Shown piece by piece: positions 1 through 9,989 of a stretch of DNA of 64,000 bases. The notes under the pieces are model-generated. The model saw nothing but the letters and a program-made list of their open reading frames with translations, did no database searches and was not told the DNA's origin. Origin of the DNA: Ancylomarina euxina (lineage in GTDB: Bacteria; Bacteroidota; Bacteroidia; Bacteroidales; Marinifilaceae); NCBI RefSeq assembly GCF_003863355.1, contig NZ_QQWG01000017.1:31146-95145 (forward strand), written 5' to 3'. Each line of letters starts with the position of its first letter. The first letter of the stretch is position 1. The position numbers and the translations under genes were made by a program.

Positions 1-3000
1 CCGATGTGAATATTAAAACCCTGATTAATGAGATTGAATCTCAGACTGAATTGGGTTTTTTATACAACTTAAATGAAATTAAGGGTGTAAACAATATTTC
101 TGTTGAAGCCAATGAGGAAACCGTAAAGGAAATCCTTGATCGTGTATTGGAGAATACGGGATTGACTTATGAATTGGATAGGAATGTCATCGTAATTAAG
201 CCTAACCCAATACCAGTACAAAGTCAAGACGAGGGTAAACGAAAATTGATTGGTACAATTACCGACGATACAAAGGTAACTTTACCTGGAGTTTCAATCG
301 TGGAGAAAGGAACTAGTAATGGGGTTTCTACTGATTTTGATGGGAATTTCTCACTAGAAATACCAGAGAATGGCAGTATAACTCTTCTCATCTCTTTTAT
401 AGGAATGGAATCTCAAGAAGTTGTTGTGACTAATCAGGAGCGATTAGATATTGTTATGTCTAGTAGCTCGGAGCAATTAAACGAGGTCGTTGTCACAACG
501 GGGTATCAGAAAATTGATCGTAAGTTGTTTACAGGGTCGGCTCAGAAATTAAACGCTGATGATATTAAAGTAGAAGGTGCACCAGATATTACCTCCTCAT
601 TACAAGGTAAAGCTACCGGTGTACAGGTGAGTAATGTATCATCTACTTTCGGTGCTGCACCTGTTATTACAATTCGTGGTAATTCATCCATTAATGGTAA
701 TAATAAGCCACTTTGGGTTGTTGATGGTGTTGAGCTTGAGGATCTTGTCGAGGTGAGTGCTGATGATTTAACATCGGGTAATCTGACGACACTTTTAAGT
801 TCAGGAGTTGCAGGTTTAAATCCAGAAGATATTGCTGATTTTCAGATTTTGAAGGATGTATCTGCTACAGCTCTTTATGGTGCTAAAGCGATGAATGGTG
901 TGATTGTAATTACAACCAAGCAGGGGAAAGAAGGGCGCATGAGTGTGAATTACACCGGGAGTGTGTCTATAAAAGACAAACCTCAGTATTCTAATTTTGA
1001 TATCATGGATTCTGGTTCAGAGATGTCGGTTTATCGTCAGTTATCTGATTATGGATGGGTTGACATGACTACTGTTGCTCGCGCTGAGAATTTTGGAGTA
1101 CTTGGTAAAATGTACGATGGAATCAACAACGGAACAGTAGGATGGGGACCTAATGGTGGTTTGAATGAAAATTTTCTGGAGCCTTATGGTAAAGCAAATA
1201 CCGATTGGTTTGATCACCTATTCCAAAATGGAGTGACTCAACAGCATTCTTTTAGTTTGTCTGGTGGAACAAAAAATAGTTCTTACTATGCATCGATGTC
1301 TTACTATAATGATGCAGGTTATACCATTGCTGATAATGTTGATAAGTATACGGCTGCTTTAAGATTGCAATTTAAACCTACCGATAAATTATCTGTTGGA
1401 ATTAAGTTGTCAGCCAATGTTCGTGATCAGAAAGTTCCAGGGACTAAAAATAGATCCTTCGATGTGATGACTGGTGAATATACCCGTGACTTTGATATCA
1501 ACCCATTCTCGTATGCTTTAAACTCAAGTAGAAGTATGAGAGCATATGATGATAAAGGGGATTTGGAATATTTTCGTAGAAGCTTTGCTCCTTTTAATAT
1601 TATTCATGAGTTAAGAAATAACTTTGTTAATGTAGAAGTGAAGGATATTACTTTTCAAACTGACTTAGAGTATGCTTTAACTAGTAAGATAAATCTAAGA
1701 TCAACCTTTCAAATGCGCCGTGCAACAACAATGCGCGAACACAAAATTCACGAAACATCGAATCAAGCAGAAGCTTATAGAGCGGATGGTACACAGTCGA
1801 TTATTGATGCCAATAAATTGCTTTTTAAAGACCCTGCCAATCCGAACTCAAATGCTTATTCAATTTTACCTGAGGGAGGTTTCTTAAATGTTAGTAACGA
1901 TAGGTTATCGCACTATTACATTAGAAATAGTTTTGATTGGAGTCCTAGACTTGGCGAAGATCATATTATGAATATATTTCTTGGTAATGAGGTGAATATT
2001 ACAAACCGTGAAGGCTTTGGTAAAGATATCTGGGGAATTTCATACGATAAGGGTGGTGTTGTGAGTACACATCCAGACTTACAAAGATATTTGAATGCTC
2101 TGGGCCAAGGTAATTTTCCAACGAGTTTACGAAAAGATAGAAGAGCCTCTGTGTTTACTACAGCTGCTTATACCTATCAGGGTAAATATATTGTGAATGG
2201 TTCGTTCCGCTATGATGGATCCAATCAGTTGGGTGAGAGTACTTCTGCTCGATTCTTGCCATCTTGGACAGCTTCTGGAGCATGGAATATTCATGCTGAA
2301 TCTTTTATGGAAGATGTCACTTTTGTTAATCATTTAAAAACAAAAGCATCTTATGGTTATAATGGTATTATGGGACCTAATACGTCTGCAGCCTTAGCTA
2401 TGTTTTCAGGTCAAACTCTTCGTCCTACTGATAATGAGACTTATTATTATGTCGCAGCTTTAGATAATGAAGATCTAACCTGGGAGAAGATGTATGAGTT
2501 GAACTTGGGTATTGATTTCGCCTTGTTTAATAATAAAATTGCTGGTGAAATTGGATATTACAACAGAAAATCGATCGACCTTATTGATGTGGTAAGTACT
2601 TCAGGTGTTGGTGGACATCAACTAAAGTATGGTAATATTGGTGATATGAAATCGCATGGTTGGGAATTCATGTTGAATACGACTAATATTAAAACGAATG
2701 ATTTCTCGTGGACAACTAACTTTAACTGGAATTACCACACAAGTGAAATTACGAAATTGGAAAATACGGCTTCTATTTCTGAAGCAATTTCTAATATTGG
2801 TGTTCCTTTAAAAGGTTATTCTCATCGTTCTTTGTTTTCTGTACGTTTTGCCGGACTTGATTCAAAAGGAATTCCAACTTTTTATGGTGAAAACGATGAG
2901 GTTGTGTATGATATTAACTTACAGAATAGAGAAGATATTACTAAAGTTCTTAAGAATGAAGGTTCTCTTGCTCCTAAGTTTTATGGTGGACTAACCAATA

Positions 3001-3485
3001 ATTTTAAATACAAAAATTTCACTCTAGGCGTAGGGATTGTATACAAGTGGGGTAACGTTATTCGATTGGATGATGCCTTTAAGCCTAACTACACCGATTA
3101 TGATTCTTTTTCTAAAGAGTTGGCTAATCGTTGGATGATTCCTGGTGATGAAACAAGAACGAATATACCTGCTATACTTGATAAAAGAACTTATGATGAG
3201 TTAGGAGAGAAAAACGCCTACAGTTTGTATAATAAGAGTACTGAACGTGTAGCTAAGGGCGATTTTATTCGTCTTAAAGATGTCAGCTTACGTTATCAGA
3301 TTTCTCCTAGTGTATTGAATAAGATAAATCTGAAGTCCGGATCTCTTTCTTTCCAGGCAAGCAATTTATGTCTGCTGTATTCTGATGATAAACTAAATGG
3401 TATCGATCCTGAATTCTATTCTTCAGGGGGAGTTTCTATGCCAACATCAAGAATGTACACTTTTACTTTAAACCTTGGATTTTAA
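1..3485 (+). CDS. SusC/RagA-type TonB-linked outer membrane protein (5' partial)
   Basis: Outer-membrane TonB-dependent importer that pairs with the SusD lipoprotein encoded next to it. The visible protein starts inside an STN domain (about residues 1-65), followed by a carboxypeptidase-D-like regulatory domain (about 78-155), a plug domain containing the typical ALYGAKAMNGVIVITT stretch near residue 290, and a long beta-barrel ending in the terminal aromatic FTLNLGF. The reading frame is open to the window edge (GAT precedes the GTG at position 6) and no signal peptide is present, so the true start lies to the left. The STN domain suggests signalling to an anti-sigma factor, whose gene would lie outside the window. 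SusD follows after 12 bases. The imported substrate cannot be told from sequence; peptide or glycan are both possible. Confidence 0.95.
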   Translation, partial: DVNIKTLINEIESQTELGFLYNLNEIKGVNNISVEANEETVKEILDRVLENTGLTYELDRNVIVIKPNPIPVQSQDEGKRKLIGTITDDTKVTLPGVSIVEKGTSNGVSTDFDGNFSLEIPENGSITLLISFIGMESQEVVVTNQERLDIVMSSSSEQLNEVVVTTGYQKIDRKLFTGSAQKLNADDIKVEGAPDITSSLQGKATGVQVSNVSSTFGAAPVITIRGNSSINGNNKPLWVVDGVELEDLVEVSADDLTSGNLTTLLSSGVAGLNPEDIADFQILKDVSATALYGAKAMNGVIVITTKQGKEGRMSVNYTGSVSIKDKPQYSNFDIMDSGSEMSVYRQLSDYGWVDMTTVARAENFGVLGKMYDGINNGTVGWGPNGGLNENFLEPYGKANTDWFDHLFQNGVTQQHSFSLSGGTKNSSYYASMSYYNDAGYTIADNVDKYTAALRLQFKPTDKLSVGIKLSANVRDQKVPGTKNRSFDVMTGEYTRDFDINPFSYALNSSRSMRAYDDKGDLEYFRRSFAPFNIIHELRNNFVNVEVKDITFQTDLEYALTSKINLRSTFQMRRATTMREHKIHETSNQAEAYRADGTQSIIDANKLLFKDPANPNSNAYSILPEGGFLNVSNDRLSHYYIRNSFDWSPRLGEDHIMNIFLGNEVNITNREGFGKDIWGISYDKGGVVSTHPDLQRYLNALGQGNFPTSLRKDRRASVFTTAAYTYQGKYIVNGSFRYDGSNQLGESTSARFLPSWTASGAWNIHAESFMEDVTFVNHLKTKASYGYNGIMGPNTSAALAMFSGQTLRPTDNETYYYVAALDNEDLTWEKMYELNLGIDFALFNNKIAGEIGYYNRKSIDLIDVVSTSGVGGHQLKYGNIGDMKSHGWEFMLNTTNIKTNDFSWTTNFNWNYHTSEITKLENTASISEAISNIGVPLKGYSHRSLFSVRFAGLDSKGIPTFYGENDEVVYDINLQNREDITKVLKNEGSLAPKFYGGLTNNFKYKNFTLGVGIVYKWGNVIRLDDAFKPNYTDYDSFSKELANRWMIPGDETRTNIPAILDKRTYDELGEKNAYSLYNKSTERVAKGDFIRLKDVSLRYQISPSVLNKINLKSGSLSFQASNLCLLYSDDKLNGIDPEFYSSGGVSMPTSRMYTFTLNLGF

Positions 3486-3497
3486 TATTGTAGAGCT

Positions 3498-5150
3498 ATG
3501 ATAGATAGAATAAAAATATTGATTCTTGTATTAGGCGTATTTACCCTATCAGGTTGTGATGATTTTTTCGATACAGTACCTGACTCAAGAATAGAACTTG
3601 ATGATATTGATGATGTTGCTGAGTTAGTGACGAATGCATATCCAGCAGGAAGTTACTTGTTTTTAGAAGGAATGACTGATAATGTAGGTGCAGTTCCTAG
3701 TAATATTCAGCTGACTCAAATGGAGGAGGCTTACAATTGGCAAACAATTAGTATGGAAGGACAAGATACGCCTTCATACTTCTGGGCTAATGCTTATAAT
3801 GCGATTGCACATGCTAATCAGGCTTTAAAATCCATTGAGAAGATGGATGGTGATAAAGCGAAAAAAGATGCTGTAAAGGGAGAGGCCTTATTGTGTAGAG
3901 CCTATTCTCACTTTATGTTGGTGAATATGTTTGGTAAACACTATGATCCTACTACAGCAACAAGTGATTTAGGTGTTCCTTATATCAAAGAACCTGAAAT
4001 GACTTTATTGGTCTCTTATAATAGAGAAACTGTAGAGAAGACCTATGATTATATCGAAGAAGATATGCTTGAAGGTTTATCTTTAGTATCGAACGATTAT
4101 TACAAGAACACAGGTAAATACCATTTTAACAGAGAAGCTGCACTAGCCTTTGCCTCTCGTTATTATTTGTATAAAGGCGATTATGGCCAATGTTTACACT
4201 TTAGTAAGCAACTTTTAGGTAATACCTATAATGAAGCCTATGTTAGAGATTATAAAGCTGTATTAGCTGGTCAAGGACCAAAGGGTAGGGCTCAGGTATT
4301 TTCGAATCCTGAAGATCCATCTAACCTTTTGATTATTCGTAAAAAGTTGGGATATCAGTTGTATTTCCAGTTTGGTTATAGAATGACTCAGAATATTGCA
4401 AGTAGATTATACTTAGGAGATAGTAGATCCTTAAACATGTGGGGAGCTAATGCTGATCAATCAGCAGTTTATCAATCTAAATATGAGTCCTTAGTGAAAA
4501 GAGCATCTCTAACCTCTAATTCAGGACTACCTTATACCGTTCAGCCTGTATTAAGGGGCGAAGAGGTCATGTTTAATATGATGGAATCATTAATGGCTTT
4601 AGGTGATTTAGAGACTAATCTTGAAGAGCAAAAGTTGATGGATCATCAGGCTGCATCCTTTTTTAATAATTTTTTGGTAGAGAGATGGAATGGTCCGAAA
4701 ACGGCCCCGGCCTTATCGGATCCAGACACCTATTTCTTTGATGAGTTTATTGGTGCTTATCGCCGTGTATACCCTGATTTATATCCTGATTATACTCGCA
4801 ATAAGGCTTATAATAAGTTTTTAGCTGATGGTTCTTTAAATCCTGACTTTGATCAAGTTATAAAAGATGAGATGGATGAGAAAATTAGACTTGATAATAG
4901 AGTTATTTTGAGTTTGCTTATTCAGCTTGAACGTCGACGTGAATTTGCTGAAGAAGGATTAAGATGGTTTGATATAAAACGTCTTAAACTTGAAGTTATT
5001 CATCAAAATGTATCAGGAGTAACGGATATTCTTAAAGCTGATGACCCGCGAAAGGTATTGCAAATTCCACAAGCCGCTATTTCTACAGGTATTGAGGAAA
5101 ATCCAATTGAGACACCTGCTCCGGTTGCAGAAAAATTAGTAAGACTTTAA
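3498..5150 (+). CDS. SusD/RagB family nutrient-binding outer membrane lipoprotein
   Basis: Surface-exposed alpha-helical lipoprotein that forms the lid on the SusC channel. It opens with a lipoprotein signal whose lipobox is LSGC (lipid Cys near residue 20) followed by DDFFDTVPDSR, the usual SusD start. Internal TPR-like helices and the C-terminal motif RRREFAEEGLRWFDIKRLK (about residue 485) are hallmarks of the family; the 550-residue length is normal. It follows the SusC gene by 12 bases and precedes the metallopeptidase gene by 2 bases, so these are one transcription unit. Acidic residues just after the lipid Cys fit a surface-export signal. Family assignment is firm; ligand is unknown. 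Confidence 0.95.
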   Translation: MIDRIKILILVLGVFTLSGCDDFFDTVPDSRIELDDIDDVAELVTNAYPAGSYLFLEGMTDNVGAVPSNIQLTQMEEAYNWQTISMEGQDTPSYFWANAYNAIAHANQALKSIEKMDGDKAKKDAVKGEALLCRAYSHFMLVNMFGKHYDPTTATSDLGVPYIKEPEMTLLVSYNRETVEKTYDYIEEDMLEGLSLVSNDYYKNTGKYHFNREAALAFASRYYLYKGDYGQCLHFSKQLLGNTYNEAYVRDYKAVLAGQGPKGRAQVFSNPEDPSNLLIIRKKLGYQLYFQFGYRMTQNIASRLYLGDSRSLNMWGANADQSAVYQSKYESLVKRASLTSNSGLPYTVQPVLRGEEVMFNMMESLMALGDLETNLEEQKLMDHQAASFFNNFLVERWNGPKTAPALSDPDTYFFDEFIGAYRRVYPDLYPDYTRNKAYNKFLADGSLNPDFDQVIKDEMDEKIRLDNRVILSLLIQLERRREFAEEGLRWFDIKRLKLEVIHQNVSGVTDILKADDPRKVLQIPQAAISTGIEENPIETPAPVAEKLVRL

Positions 5151-5152
5151 TC

Positions 5153-6298
5153 ATGACAACTATGAAGATTAATAATAAAATATTATTCATGTTCTTGGCT
5201 GTACTCACCCTTTTCACTTCTTGCGATAAGGATGATGAGCTGAACTATGAAAAAAGAGAGATAGTGGAATCTACAGATGAGATTGACCTATTTATGAAAG
5301 ACCATTTTCTGGATAAATACAATTGCGCTATTCGTTGGAAATGGGACGATAAGTTTGTTGCTATTGATTATTACGTTTCTCCCCCAATGAGAGAAGTGGT
5401 GATTAAAACAGCTGAAATGGTAGAGGATTTTTGGGTGAACCCATTTATTGAGAGTTCAGAAGGAGGTAAAGCCTTTATCGAAAAGAATTTTCCTCCGGAA
5501 ATCGTCTTTATTGGCTCTGAAATACTGAATCAAAATGGAACTGAAACTTTGGGATTTGCTGAAGCTGGTGTTCGTATTACTTTAACGGAAGTGAATCAGT
5601 TTGACCTTAAGGACGAAAAATGGTTGAAAACTCAGTTACACACTATCCATCATGAGTTTACGCATATTGTGCATCAAACTTATAAATTACCTAATGGCTT
5701 TGAAAAAATTTCAGGATCATTCTATTCTGGAAACTCATGGACGACATTAGTCGATTACCAAAAAAATGCAAAAGGTGAAGTTTTGCGTGATGAAGATGGT
5801 GAGCCAATTTTTGATCATTCACCTGCAATAAAAAGAGGAGTCACTACTGCTTATGGCACAACCAACGAGTTTGAGGATTTTGCGGAATTGGTTTCAAATT
5901 TCATTATTACTGATGCTGATGAGTTTAATGATACATACTTACCTGTATCTGATGCAGAGATTCAAGAAGCAGTACTGAAGGTTTATAATGAAATTATTGC
6001 AGCTACTACTGAAGAAGTTATAACCATTAAAATGGAAGCTTTTTATGCTGCATATCTAGAGGGGAAATCTATTGAAGAATGTCAGGCTGCTGGCGACAAA
6101 GCGGTAAGCGAATATGCCATTAAAAAGAGTGTTGAAAAATCAGATGAATTGAGAGCTTTGAATTCTGGAAAGATTATCATTAAAGAGAAGTTGGAAATGA
6201 CTAAAGCGTATTATCAAAATAACTTTGATGTTGATCTGGAGAACTTGAGAGATATTGTTCAGGAAAGAATTGTTAACGCACAAAAAGGGGAGGAATAG
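5153..6298 (+). CDS. substrate import-associated zinc metallopeptidase lipoprotein (Mx1-like)
   Basis: Predicted zinc metallopeptidase lipoprotein of the kind found beside SusC/SusD pairs (PF15890/TIGR04549-like, from memory). A short signal peptide ends in the lipobox FTSC. The zinc site is seen at HHEFTHIVHQ, with HExxH residues H167, E168 and H171; a downstream NEFEDFAELVSNF stretch near residue 245 probably supplies the third ligand. The start at 5153 is followed by a second ATG at 5162 (MKINNK), which may be the real start because a Lys-rich beginning suits the signal peptide. Two bases separate it from susD. By context it may trim peptides or a peptide-bearing ligand for import; this is inference. 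Confidence 0.85.
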   Translation: MTTMKINNKILFMFLAVLTLFTSCDKDDELNYEKREIVESTDEIDLFMKDHFLDKYNCAIRWKWDDKFVAIDYYVSPPMREVVIKTAEMVEDFWVNPFIESSEGGKAFIEKNFPPEIVFIGSEILNQNGTETLGFAEAGVRITLTEVNQFDLKDEKWLKTQLHTIHHEFTHIVHQTYKLPNGFEKISGSFYSGNSWTTLVDYQKNAKGEVLRDEDGEPIFDHSPAIKRGVTTAYGTTNEFEDFAELVSNFIITDADEFNDTYLPVSDAEIQEAVLKVYNEIIAATTEEVITIKMEAFYAAYLEGKSIEECQAAGDKAVSEYAIKKSVEKSDELRALNSGKIIIKEKLEMTKAYYQNNFDVDLENLRDIVQERIVNAQKGEE

Positions 6299-6301
6299 GC
6301 T

Positions 6302-7774
6302 ATGAAAAATATATTTTCGTTTGTATTACTATCGTTAGTTATCACTTTTTCTGCATGTACTGATGAGTTTGAGAATACTTTTGATAAGAGTTTAGAAGAA
6401 CGAGTTGCAGAACTTAATACCAATCAAGTTGACATTTTAGCAGATGCTGAGTACGGTTGGATAGGTTACTATAGCTCTGTAGAGACGATGGGTGCCTGGC
6501 CAGTATTAATGAATTTCACCAAAGATGGTTGGGTGAAGATCAAAAATCAGATAGTTGAAATACCCGATGAATATGGTAAGTTATTTACTGTGATTCCAGG
6601 CTTATCAAACGAGTTGAGTTATAATGTGAATACAACACAAACAACAAATTTGGTTTTCGAATCAGGTTGTGTATTTAATGCCTGGCATGCTATAAAAGTG
6701 AACAAACCAACTGCCAATGGAGGTAGCGTTGCAGCTCCTCTAGGTGGAGGTGAGTTTCAATTTATCATTAAATCAGCTAAGCCAGATTGTGTCATTCTTG
6801 AGAGTTTGACAGACAAAGGTGAATTCAAAACCGAATTGATTTTGAGAAAAGCCAAGGAAGAGGATTGGTTTTTTGATCAAGATAAAACGGCTGAGATGAA
6901 GCGTGTTCTTACTGATGGTGCAACCTCTGATAAATATTTCAGAGCAATCTCTATTGAAGGAAAAGATTTTCAGGGACACTTAAGAGTTGATTCTGATTTT
7001 CGTATGGCCACTTTTGATTATCTGGATAAGGATGTGATCAAAAGTATTCCTCGTAGAATTGCCATTACCAATGATGGTTTTGTTTTAATGGATTCTTTGA
7101 GAATTGATGAGACAACTCAAGTTGCTAAATTTATTTACAATCAGGAAAATGATACCTATACCTCAGAAGATAATGGTGTGAAAACAAAGATTGAATATTC
7201 TAATCGTCCAGGTATTATTTATTTCCCATTTGTTGATGAATGGGGAACAAAAAATGGTGAGAATGTTGATTGTACAATGGATTATTCTGTTTGGAACTTA
7301 TACAATGGTATTGTTTCTAATGATTTCTATAAGTTATGTAAGACTGTTGCTTTATCTGATGGCTTAAGAAATATCGATTTCTACATGAATAATGAGAAGA
7401 ATCCTAGTGGTTCTCCAACAACCATTACGCTCAAATACAATAAGTTGGTTTTACCTCCATTTGGATATAGAAATATAAACGTAGATATTCCAGTAGAAGT
7501 TATTAGAAAAGAAAAGACTAGTGTCACTTTTAAGCTTAAAGATGACTACAGAAAAGCTTTTGAAGCTGATATCGAGAATGTAGAATTGATAGATCCTGAA
7601 AGTGCCAGTGAGCTGATAGAAGTTTTGACTGATGAACAAGGCTTTTATTTACTTCCAGATATTTATCAATCAGGTTCGGGTGAACCTTATCAGGTTGTCT
7701 TATTAATTAGTGTTGCTAATCCTGAAATTAGATTTGTAACAGAATATTTAGAATTCCTAAAATCAACAAAATAA
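6302..7774 (+). CDS. DUF4302 domain lipoprotein
   Basis: Lipoprotein of the DUF4302 type, a family commonly encoded in SusC/SusD/metallopeptidase loci. Signal peptide with lipobox TFSAC, then CTDEFENTFDKSLEERVAEL, and the family-like region with AEYGWIGYYSS and a conserved aromatic/Gly-rich core. The protein is 490 residues, no enzyme motif is visible, and strand-rich sequence suggests a beta fold. It starts 3 bases after the metallopeptidase stop, so it is translationally linked. A likely role is as an accessory surface binding lipoprotein for the same substrate. The DUF4302 label rests on recognition of the N-terminal pattern and was not searched. Confidence 0.75.
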   Translation: MKNIFSFVLLSLVITFSACTDEFENTFDKSLEERVAELNTNQVDILADAEYGWIGYYSSVETMGAWPVLMNFTKDGWVKIKNQIVEIPDEYGKLFTVIPGLSNELSYNVNTTQTTNLVFESGCVFNAWHAIKVNKPTANGGSVAAPLGGGEFQFIIKSAKPDCVILESLTDKGEFKTELILRKAKEEDWFFDQDKTAEMKRVLTDGATSDKYFRAISIEGKDFQGHLRVDSDFRMATFDYLDKDVIKSIPRRIAITNDGFVLMDSLRIDETTQVAKFIYNQENDTYTSEDNGVKTKIEYSNRPGIIYFPFVDEWGTKNGENVDCTMDYSVWNLYNGIVSNDFYKLCKTVALSDGLRNIDFYMNNEKNPSGSPTTITLKYNKLVLPPFGYRNINVDIPVEVIRKEKTSVTFKLKDDYRKAFEADIENVELIDPESASELIEVLTDEQGFYLLPDIYQSGSGEPYQVVLLISVANPEIRFVTEYLEFLKSTK

Positions 7775-7815
7775 GATAAATCCTCTCTTTTTTTTAATTG
7801 AGAATGACTTTATAC

Positions 7816-7854
7816 GGTATAGCTAAAACTGTGTGATGCAGCGATAGCTATACC
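7816..7854 (+). promoter_or_regulatory. intergenic hairpin in leader of the FISUMP gene
   Basis: Arms GGTATAGCT (7816-7824) and AGCTATACC (7846-7854) are perfectly complementary, with an inner CTG/CAG pair across a symmetric 4/4 internal loop. There is no T-run after it, so it is not a typical terminator. It lies 28 bases before the ATG of the next gene and may set the expression level of that gene relative to the upstream operon, either by RNA processing or by attenuation. Confidence 0.5.
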
Positions 7855-7882
7855 CAATTAACTAACCTAATAATTATAAAGA

Positions 7883-9544
7883 ATGAAAAACCTTTGGAAA
7901 TTTTCCCTGATCGCTCTGGCGATATTAAGTATCGTATCTTGTGAGGACGATGATGCCAAAAACATGGAACCTACAATCCCTACAACATTGAGCCCAGCTA
8001 ATGAGGCCGTGAATGTTGCAAAAACAATTACTTTAAATTGGAAGACTAGTGAGGATCCTGAGAAAACAATGGTGAAGTATACTTTGTTTGTTGGAACAAA
8101 GGCTGAGTTGACTGATGAAGATATCAAAGCAAAAGATTTAGCTGAAACAGAATATGAAATTACCTTAAATGGACATACCACTTATTTTTGGAAAGTTGTT
8201 GCTAGGGATGCTGAAGGATTAGCTGCAGAAAGTGCTGTCTTTTCTTTTACCACAGACAATAGTGCACCAGCTAAATCTGTTGGATCTTTCCCTGCACATG
8301 AGGCTGCTGATGTTGCAAAAACAGTTGCATTTGCATGGACTGCAGCTACTGATGCAGATGGCGATGCCATTAAGTATGATTTATTCGTGGCTGAGACTAA
8401 TGTTTTTGCTGATGCAGATAAAAAAGCAAGTGAAATTGCTGAGAATACTTTCGAAGTAGAGGCTTTAAAAGCTCATATGCAGTATTTCTGGAAAGTTGTT
8501 GCTAAGGATGCTCAAGGTGTAAGTGTTGTATCTGATGTGTATTCTTTTACAACTGTAAATGCATTGCCAACAAAATCTGAAATTACTGAGGTTGTTGAGA
8601 CTTTAGAAAATGAAAAGATCAACCTTTTGGTGAAATGGACAGCTTCAACTGATGCTGATGAAGATGAAGTGAAGTATGATTTATATGTATCTGCTGATGA
8701 TGTTTTTGAAGCTGCTGATATCGTGGCTGCTGATATAAGCGAAACTGAATATACGCTTGAAGATGCTTCTGGTTACACGAATTATAGTATTAAAGTTGTA
8801 AGTAAAGATGGTGTAGATGCTGTAAGTACTGAGACTAAAATGCACAAGACTCAAATGATTGAAGGGGAAATTTATCTTGAAGAAGGTACATTTACGGATA
8901 CACGTGATAATCACGAATACAAAACAGTGACGATTAATGGAACCACTTGGATGGCAGAAAATTTAGCTTACTTACCATACTTTGTTAATGATACTCAGGA
9001 TGAGAAAAAGTGTTCTGTTTATGGTGCACCAATTGTTAAGCCTCAGATTGGTGGTGAAACTTGGACAATGCCTACTCTCGAAGAGGCTAAAGCTCACGAG
9101 AATTTTGCCAAATATGGTGTGATGTATTCTGCATATATGTTGGAAGATCTTGCTCCTGAAGGATGGCATGTTGCTACTGATGAAGAGTGGATGGAATTAG
9201 AATTGATCAGTGGTATGTCACAATCTGATGCTGATTATTATGGAACTTCGTATAAGGGAGAAACCCTTCATAAATTTTTGAGTACCGATGCAGGTTGGAC
9301 GAATGCTACTGTTCCTACAAATGAATTGAAATTAAATATTAAACCAGGTGGTTATAATAAAGTTTTGGAAGATGCAGGAGAAATGAAATATACTTATTTC
9401 TGGTCTAATTCATTTGTAACCAGTTGGTCAGGTTCTAAAGCATATTTAGCCAGAGCATTTTCAGGGACTAAATCAGGTATACAAAAAAATACAAAATCGA
9501 GTACATATAGAATGTACGTTCGTTTGGTAAAAGATAGTGATTAG
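7883..9544 (+). CDS. lipoprotein with three fibronectin-III-like repeats and a C-terminal FISUMP domain
   Basis: Predicted surface lipoprotein of 553 residues. A signal peptide with lipobox IVSC is followed by acidic EDDDAK, then three Ig/FN3-like repeats of about 100 residues (roughly 30-125, 126-222 and 223-312), each with the WKxxxDxxxxxVKYxLFV and YFWKVVAxDAxG pattern. The C-terminal part (about 318-553) has VTINGTTWMAENLAY, APEGWHVATDEEWMELE and the closing YRMYVRLVKDSD, matching the Fibrobacter succinogenes major paralogous (FISUMP) domain. It is separated by 108 bases and a hairpin from the DUF4302 gene, so it may be the last gene of that operon. Likely a ligand-binding or adhesive surface protein. 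Confidence 0.8.
   Translation: MKNLWKFSLIALAILSIVSCEDDDAKNMEPTIPTTLSPANEAVNVAKTITLNWKTSEDPEKTMVKYTLFVGTKAELTDEDIKAKDLAETEYEITLNGHTTYFWKVVARDAEGLAAESAVFSFTTDNSAPAKSVGSFPAHEAADVAKTVAFAWTAATDADGDAIKYDLFVAETNVFADADKKASEIAENTFEVEALKAHMQYFWKVVAKDAQGVSVVSDVYSFTTVNALPTKSEITEVVETLENEKINLLVKWTASTDADEDEVKYDLYVSADDVFEAADIVAADISETEYTLEDASGYTNYSIKVVSKDGVDAVSTETKMHKTQMIEGEIYLEEGTFTDTRDNHEYKTVTINGTTWMAENLAYLPYFVNDTQDEKKCSVYGAPIVKPQIGGETWTMPTLEEAKAHENFAKYGVMYSAYMLEDLAPEGWHVATDEEWMELELISGMSQSDADYYGTSYKGETLHKFLSTDAGWTNATVPTNELKLNIKPGGYNKVLEDAGEMKYTYFWSNSFVTSWSGSKAYLARAFSGTKSGIQKNTKSSTYRMYVRLVKDSD
7975..8555 (+). repeat. tandem ~300-base in-frame repeat encoding FN3-like modules
   Basis: Two copies of a roughly 100-codon unit are recognisable at the DNA level. 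The string GGAAAGTTGTTGCT occurs at 8190-8203 and again at 8490-8503, exactly 300 bases apart, and a GATGTTGCAAAAAC-like string repeats about 297 bases apart near 8012 and 8309. A third, more diverged unit follows. The similarity indicates a domain duplication recent enough to leave nucleotide identity. Confidence 0.7.
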
Positions 9545-9989
9545 GTATGTTTTGACTTTTGTTCTCCATTGATAAAATAATATCCTTTTGATTATCTCAA
9601 ATCAGAATAAGGAGAACTGTTTTAAGTCTGTTTAGTTGTAAAGTAAAAATCCCAGTCTGTACAGGCTGGGATTTTTTATGCTTTAATACAGTCTAATAAA
9701 ATGTGTTTTTTTTTATTGAATTAGTATAGGCATAATGTGCTATTGTGATCGGATCTTTTATATTAATCTCATTTTTATTTTATGAATTGTATTGAATTTT
9801 AGTAAAATCGTATTTCGCTGTACTATAGTTTATTCGTAGGTGTTGTCTGTTTGATTAATCTTGAGTTTGGTTCTGTAATTGATCCACGTGAGGAGGAGCT
9901 GATTTGGACAGAAGAGAAAAAATACACTATTTTTAGGTCCAGAATTTTATATTCCGAAAACTAACCAAAGGCAAAAAAATAATAAACGG
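9545..9989. other. 445-base gap between the two import loci
   Basis: No credible gene is seen on either strand. The left part holds the terminator at 9646-9677. The right part is AT-rich and must carry the promoter of the ECF sigma gene, but no clear TTTG/TAnnTTTG pair with correct spacing could be picked out. Confidence 0.6.
9646..9677 (+). terminator. rho-independent terminator of the first import locus
   Basis: Arms AATCCCAGTCTG and CAGGCTGGGATT pair over 12 positions with one G-T wobble around a TA turn, followed by a run of six T. It ends the locus that began with the first SusC gene. Confidence 0.9.

Noticed and set aside
6..8. GTG as the start of the first SusC gene
   Set aside because: The frame stays open to the window edge and the protein begins inside an STN domain without signal peptide, so the gene is cut by the window rather than starting here.
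7867..8181. Long antisense reading frame against the FISUMP gene
   Set aside because: Composition is a mirror of the repeat-rich gene on the plus strand, and there is no recognisable domain or regulatory signal.
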